This document shows, one piece after another, positions 59,242-64,000 of a stretch of DNA of 64,000 nt. Under the pieces are notes generated by a model. The model saw nothing but the letters and a program-made list of their open reading frames with translations, was not told the origin of the DNA and did no database searches. Every line of letters begins with the position of its first letter. Within the stretch, counting starts at the first letter, position 1. Source of the DNA: Megalobrama amblycephala (lineage: Eukaryota; Chordata; Actinopteri; Cypriniformes; Xenocyprididae); assembly GCF_018812025.1 (NCBI RefSeq), contig NC_063052.1:30767951-30831950 (forward strand), in the 5' to 3' direction. The translations under genes were made by a program, and so were the position numbers.

Positions 59242-61690
59242 AAGTAACAAATGTTTTTTTTTAGTTAATTATAACCCTGTTGTGGTTGTGTTTGCATGCA
59301 CATGTGTGTCATCTGAGGTCAGTGAATTTCACGCTCAGATCATTTCACACCAGCAGGAAATGCTGTGATACGCCCATCTTATGAATGTGGTGGTGCTTTA
59401 GAGGAGAAATGAGACAAAATGTGAGTGAAACAGAAATTGCAAAAGAGCACATTTATTCTTAATTTAAGATGATGTAAACATGACGTGCAGCATTTTTAAG
59501 TGCTTTTTTATATTTCTAAATACTTAAATAATAATAATCCTGAAAGTCCTCCAAATACCATTTCAGATTTACACAGACATGCATGTTTTGTATACTGTAT
59601 GTTATTCCAGAATTTGGTTGGATAAATACGTGATGATGACCATATGTAGACATATACACTGTTTTTGACTGATGTTTACTAATGGATAAACCAAGATGAT
59701 GTTGGTGATGATGCAGCTTATGAAAGTCTGTTGTAAATATTTCACAAATTTTGTAATTCACAGGAAGAATGAAATCTATTTCCAAAGATGACAAATCTCT
59801 CAAACGCACAGGGATTTGTTCTCGTTTTTTTTCTGACTCAGAGGGTGCCTTATGTAATTATTCATTAAAAAACCATGCATACTTTAAATTAAAAGAGAAT
59901 ATTCTGTCTGTGAGGAAGGGGAAGCTCACAAAAACATTATTTTCATGACACTTGTCTCCAAATTCTCAATATATACTTCTTATGATAATTCTCACATTGT
60001 AAAGTTTCACTCATTTCGTAATTCACAGTAAGACTGAAATATATTTCCAAAGAACAGAAATCTCTCAAATGCACAGGGGTTTTCCTCAGTGCTGATGGAT
60101 TGGTTCACTACGGCTTCAGTAAAGTTTGTGTTTCTGGACTTTATTAAACCCAAACTCTCATTTACAATCAGACAGGCCTGTAATTCAAAGGCGAATCTAA
60201 GAGCTGCGGTTCATGTCTGACACCGATGACACTGGCTGCATCCGAAAGCTTTAGACAGCTGCCCTATCAGGAAGCGTTTGCACACAAAGGTACCTCACGA
60301 ACGTACTTTTACACACAAACTGACCACCAACCACAACTTTCGGATGCCATCTTTATTTTTAGCTTAACCAGAGATGGTCTTATTATTATTGGGAGATACG
60401 AGGGTCCATGGCTCCATACCCTAGAGTGGTGCAGGTATGACGTCAGGACCCGAAAGTTTTAATAAGTAACTAGACAAGACAGTTTGGGGTGCGAGTGCGT
60501 GTAGTGTACGTTTTAGAACAACACGTCAAAGTATCGTGAATGAGAAGTTGGAACTGACCTTACTTTACAATATTGTGACATATTTTCTGAGTGAAATAGA
60601 GGGCGTGGCTTGTTTGTTTCCTGCTGGTAATTGATTGGATATAGTACATTTTCAAATTTTGATTAAAGATTCAAAGATACAAAGACATTTTTTGTGTTGT
60701 GAATCAACTTGCATGCATGAATTGTTCACCAGGAGACTAGTAATGTACACTAACAAAGTAAATAAATAGCGTCAATTTTGATTTCATGCCGACTTTAAAT
60801 ATTTTGCATCAAACAGAAAGATGAGGGAAAAAATGAAAAACATGCTGTTGATGGAAATTGAAATGCAAGCAAAACTGGATCTGCTCTATTTTAATATATA
60901 CGGAAAATGATTCTGAATAAATCCAATGTTTCTGTGCCACAACATTAAAGACGTTTTGAAAGTATAAGGAACAGCAACATCAAACCCCATCATTGCATTA
61001 GGAGATAAAGCATCAAAGCTGTTTAAAAATCATTACAAAAATTAGTTAAGTTAGATCTAAGAAGAGCTCCTGAGCATATTTGAGCAGATTCAGACATGTG
61101 CTTTGTTACTTTCAACTGTAACATAATAACATTGACACATTTTAAGAGTGACTTAAGAGTAAAAGTGCTTTTAAAGGGCCAGTGATTATTTTAAAGTTCA
61201 TGTCATCTTTAGTGAGGTAAGACGAAGTTGTTTGCTTTGAGAATGTGGTTAACACTAACAGAAACATCAGGCATACAACATCTCAAGAGGAACTAAAACT
61301 TTGAGAGGAATATGAAAGTGGTTTACCACAGGTTTTATTCTTCATCAGTCTCTGTAGAGGAACATTTACATTATTATTAGCCCCAGATCTGTTTTGGAAG
61401 GTAAAGACTATGAGAACAGGAACTGAGATCTCAGCTTCTGTCCTTCCTTTTTGACAGCCAAACACATTTTTCATCTGTCTTTCTATTCAATGAATCCATC
61501 GTGTCCTTCATCACTTGATTGATGTTTTAGATCGCTGGGATTGATTTGTTCTTCTCGAGTCCAAGCTGTACAGCTCTAAACTAAAATCCCAGAACACAAA
61601 TGTTGTGCAAAGCTGAAAATATCAGGGGATTTTCAGCTTATTATAAGTCATGAGAATTTTTTGTGCAGTTTTTCATTACAACACTTAAAT
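59242..61690. other. cdx1 intron 1, no supported feature
   Basis: AT-rich sequence with no recognised exon. A loose pair, CATCCGAAAGCTTTAG near 60240 and ACCCGAAAGTTTTAAT near 60449, might be ends of an old transposon but is too weak to call. Confidence 0.4.
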
Positions 61691-61724
61691 ATTATTTATT
61701 ATTCTTTAATCAGCAAGAAGAGGA

Positions 61725-61985
61725 AGGTCCTATAAAGAACTTTAAAGGGTTCTGTTAAGCGCCTCATATATATATAGAACATTTTTTGGGTTCCCAATTT
61801 ATGGATTTAATTTCAATTTAAATGAATTAAACAGCTTGTAAGCATACTTTATAGAAAATTTGAAATAACCCATTAAACATGAAATTATTATACAATAATT
61901 TAAAGCATTTCTCCTTATATAGACACTTTTTAATGAAGGGTTCTTTAAATTTCAATCAAGAACATATAGAACCCCACTAAACCTT
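61725..61985 (-). repeat. MITE-like repeat, AGAACC family, copy 3 (inverted)
   Basis: AAGAACTTTAAAGGGTTCTG at the left and CAAGAACATATAGAACCCC at the right, with AACCCATTAAACATGAAAT inside, the inverse of the 25010 copy. Ends are roughly inverted. Confidence 0.6.
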
Positions 61986-61999
61986 TTTTTTTTTTTTTT

Positions 62000-62227
62000 G
62001 GTAACACTTTACAATAAGGTTCATTAGTTACTGTAACATTAGTTAACTAAATTAGTTAACATGAACTAATAATGAACTGCATTTATTAATCTTTGTTAAT
62101 GTTAATTTCAACATTTAATAATACATTATTAAAATCTTGTTAACATTAGTTAATGCACTGTGAACTAAGTTGATACAGTTAATACATTAACTAATGATTA
62201 ACTAATGAACCTTATTGTAAAGTTACC
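62000..62227. mobile_element. Foldback MITE (GGTAACACTTTACAATAAGG family)
   Basis: GGTAACACTTTACAATAAGG at the left and CCTTATTGTAAAGTTACC at the right are inverted. The interior is multiply self-complementary (TTAGTTAACATGAACTAATA, TTAACATTAGTTAATGCAC). It lies 270 bp before cdx1 exon 2, after a T19 run. Confidence 0.85.
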
Positions 62228-62500
62228 CTGTAGACTGTAGATAGAAAAATGCACTAAAATTCCCATGACTTTTAATAAGCTGAAAATCCCCTGATATTGC
62301 TTTCTGTGTGTTATGCAGTTTTTGTCTTACTGGAGATACTTGTATACAAATAAATAAACATCTTTTAAATATACTAATCCCAATGAATGGAACCTGAGAC
62401 ACAAATAATAATCTCTATTAAATGATTTTTAAAATTCAACAACCACAACAACTGAATATGAAAATTAAAATTAAAATTAAAAACACTTTTGTGCTGGCAG

Positions 62501-62649
62501 GAGGGAAGACACGGACGAAAGACAAATACAGAGTGGTGTACAGTGACGTCCAGCGCCTGGAGCTGGAGAAGGAATTTCATTTCAGCAGATACATCACCAT
62601 CAGAAGGAAGGCGGAGCTCGCCGGAGCCCTGAGCCTATCAGAACGCCAG
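62501..62649 (+). CDS. cdx1: cdx1 exon 2: homeodomain positions 1-44
   Basis: This 149-nt exon joins exon 1 in phase 1 and ends in phase 0, making 175 codons in all. It reads [20 protein letters not shown] and continues to LSERQ. Homeodomain numbering places R5, Y8, L16 and F20 in the exon, and it ends after Q44. This is the usual exon 2/3 cut of CDX genes, just before the VKIWFQNRR recognition-helix sequence in exon 3. The acceptor is TTGTGCTGGCAG and the donor [25 protein letters not shown] is the hallmark of caudal-class homeodomains. S9, V11, G40-A41 and S43 vary from mammalian CDX1. Exon 3 is not in the window. Confidence 0.94.
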
Positions 62650-62922
62650 GTAGGCCATTAACAGTCAGAGTGGAAGTTAAATGAACCTGTGAACTCGTGC
62701 TGTGAGATCTGTCTAATTATAACGGAGTTTCTTGTGAAAGGGCATGCTGACTGTGATATATATATAACGCCCATATTAAATGTGCTGCATTTCTTAGAAA
62801 AGAGGAAGAAGATAGTCAACAGCCTTTTAAAATATCATTAATCAATTCTGTAGAAACTGTAATGGTGAACCTAAAAAAAAAACATGATTATATCCATATT
62901 TCACTAAAATCAGAACAATGAA

Positions 62923-64000
62923 ATATCCATCCATCCATCCATCCATCCATCCTTCCATTCATCCATCCATCCATCCACCCATCCATCCATCCACCTATCC
63001 ACCCATCCATCCACACGTCTATCCATCCATCCATCCACCCTTCCATTCATCCATCCACCCATCCATCCATCTATTCATCCATCCATCCATCTATCTATCC
63101 ACCTGTCTATCCATCCATCCATCCATCCATCCATCCATCCACCCATCCATCCACACGTCATCTATCCATCTATCTATCCATCTATCTGTCTGTCATTCCA
63201 CCCATCCATCTATCTGTCCATCCGTCCATCTACCATCCATCTATCCATCCATCCATCCACACGTCTATCCATCCATCCATCCATCCATCCATCCTTCCTT
63301 CCATTCATCCATCCATCCACCCATCCATCCATCCATCCATCCATCCACACGTCTATCCATCCATCCATCCATCCACCCTTCCATTCATCCATCCACCCAT
63401 CCATCCATCCATCCATCCATCCATCCATCCATCCATCCATCCATCCACACGTCTATCCATCCATCCATCCATCCATCCATCCTTCCTTCCTTCCATTCAT
63501 CCATCCATCCACCCTTCCATTCATCCATCCACCCATCCATCCATCCATCCACACGTCTATCCATCCATCCATCCACCCTTCCACCCATCCATCCATCCAT
63601 CCATCCATCCATCCATCTATCTATCCACCTGTCTATCCATCCATCCATCCATCCATCTATCCACCTGTCTATCCATCCATCCATCCATCCATCCATCCTT
63701 CCATTCATCCATCCACCTATCCATCCATCCATCCATCCATCCACACGTCTATCCATCCATCCATCCATCCACCCTTCCATCCATCCATCCATCCATCCAT
63801 CCATCCTTCCATTCATCCATCCACCTATCCATCCATCCATCCATCCATCCATCCACACGTCTATCCATCCATCCATTCATCCATCCATCCATCCATCCAT
63901 CCATCCATCCATCCATCCATCTATCTATCTATCTACCTGTCTATCCATCCATCCATCCACCCATCCATCCACACGTCATCTATCCATCTATCTATCCATC
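62923..64000. repeat. (CCAT)n array with higher-order CCACACGTCTATCC modules, runs off the window
   Basis: CCAT units with CCACCC, CTTCCATTCATC and CACACGTCTATCCATCC variants. The CACACGTC(AT)CTATCC marker recurs near 63013, 63151, 63259, 63347, 63447, 63550, 63744, 63854 and 63970, giving loose periods of about 90-110 bp. The Trp/Met/Asp/Gly-rich minus-strand frames are repeat artefacts. It lies in cdx1 intron 2. Confidence 0.94.

Noticed and set aside
63210..63876. WMDG-rich and similar frames as genes
   Set aside because: They are translations of (CCAT)n tetranucleotide repeats; the same applies to 3160-3750, 10773-11469 and 34348-34662.

Overview
This is vertebrate nuclear DNA from a ray-finned fish, most likely a cyprinid (zebrafish, carp or goldfish group). 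The genes have introns, and the DNA between exons is mostly microsatellites, minisatellites and fish DNA transposons: Tc1, hAT, Harbinger-like and many TTAA-flanked MITEs. I recognise two genes, transcribed away from each other. The species was not determined.

1-15228 (minus strand): nine consecutive coding exons of pdgfrb, the PDGF receptor beta tyrosine kinase. They run from the signal peptide (15149-15228) through five Ig-like domains to the end of the fifth (2126-2334). Every splice junction keeps the reading frame, giving 503 codons plus one base. The transmembrane and kinase exons lie left of base 1. The introns hold a 42-bp minisatellite of about 36 copies, (CCAT)n and (GAAT)n arrays, and a large transposon palindrome.

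15229-50663: the first intron of pdgfrb, a possible non-coding first exon near 38517-38700 (minus strand), and the pdgfrb-cdx1 intergenic region. I see no further protein gene here. The stretch is a record of transposons inserted into transposons. Several keep both terminal inverted repeats and a target-site duplication: TA for Tc1-like, TTAA for the MITEs, 8 bp for hAT, TTA for Harbinger-like.

49880-64000 (plus strand): cdx1, probably the cdx1a copy, a caudal-type homeobox transcription factor. Exon 1 is 50664-51039 and exon 2, with most of the homeodomain, is 62501-62649. Exon 3, with the rest of helix 3, is beyond the window. A GC-rich upstream block has TCF/LEF-like, CDX-like, nuclear-receptor-like and CRE motifs, matching the known Wnt, retinoid and autoregulatory control of Cdx1. 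Intron 1 holds a 428-bp tandem duplication, a broken Tc1 element split by a 45-bp retroposon tail, and more MITEs. Intron 2 runs into a (CCAT)n array reaching the window end.

The pdgfrb-cdx1 neighbourhood matches the human PDGFRB-CDX1 order on chromosome 5q. I did not find a new enzymatic or defence system. The unusual content is structural: foldback transposons, nested insertions, minisatellites within transposons, and the candidate cdx1 control cluster.
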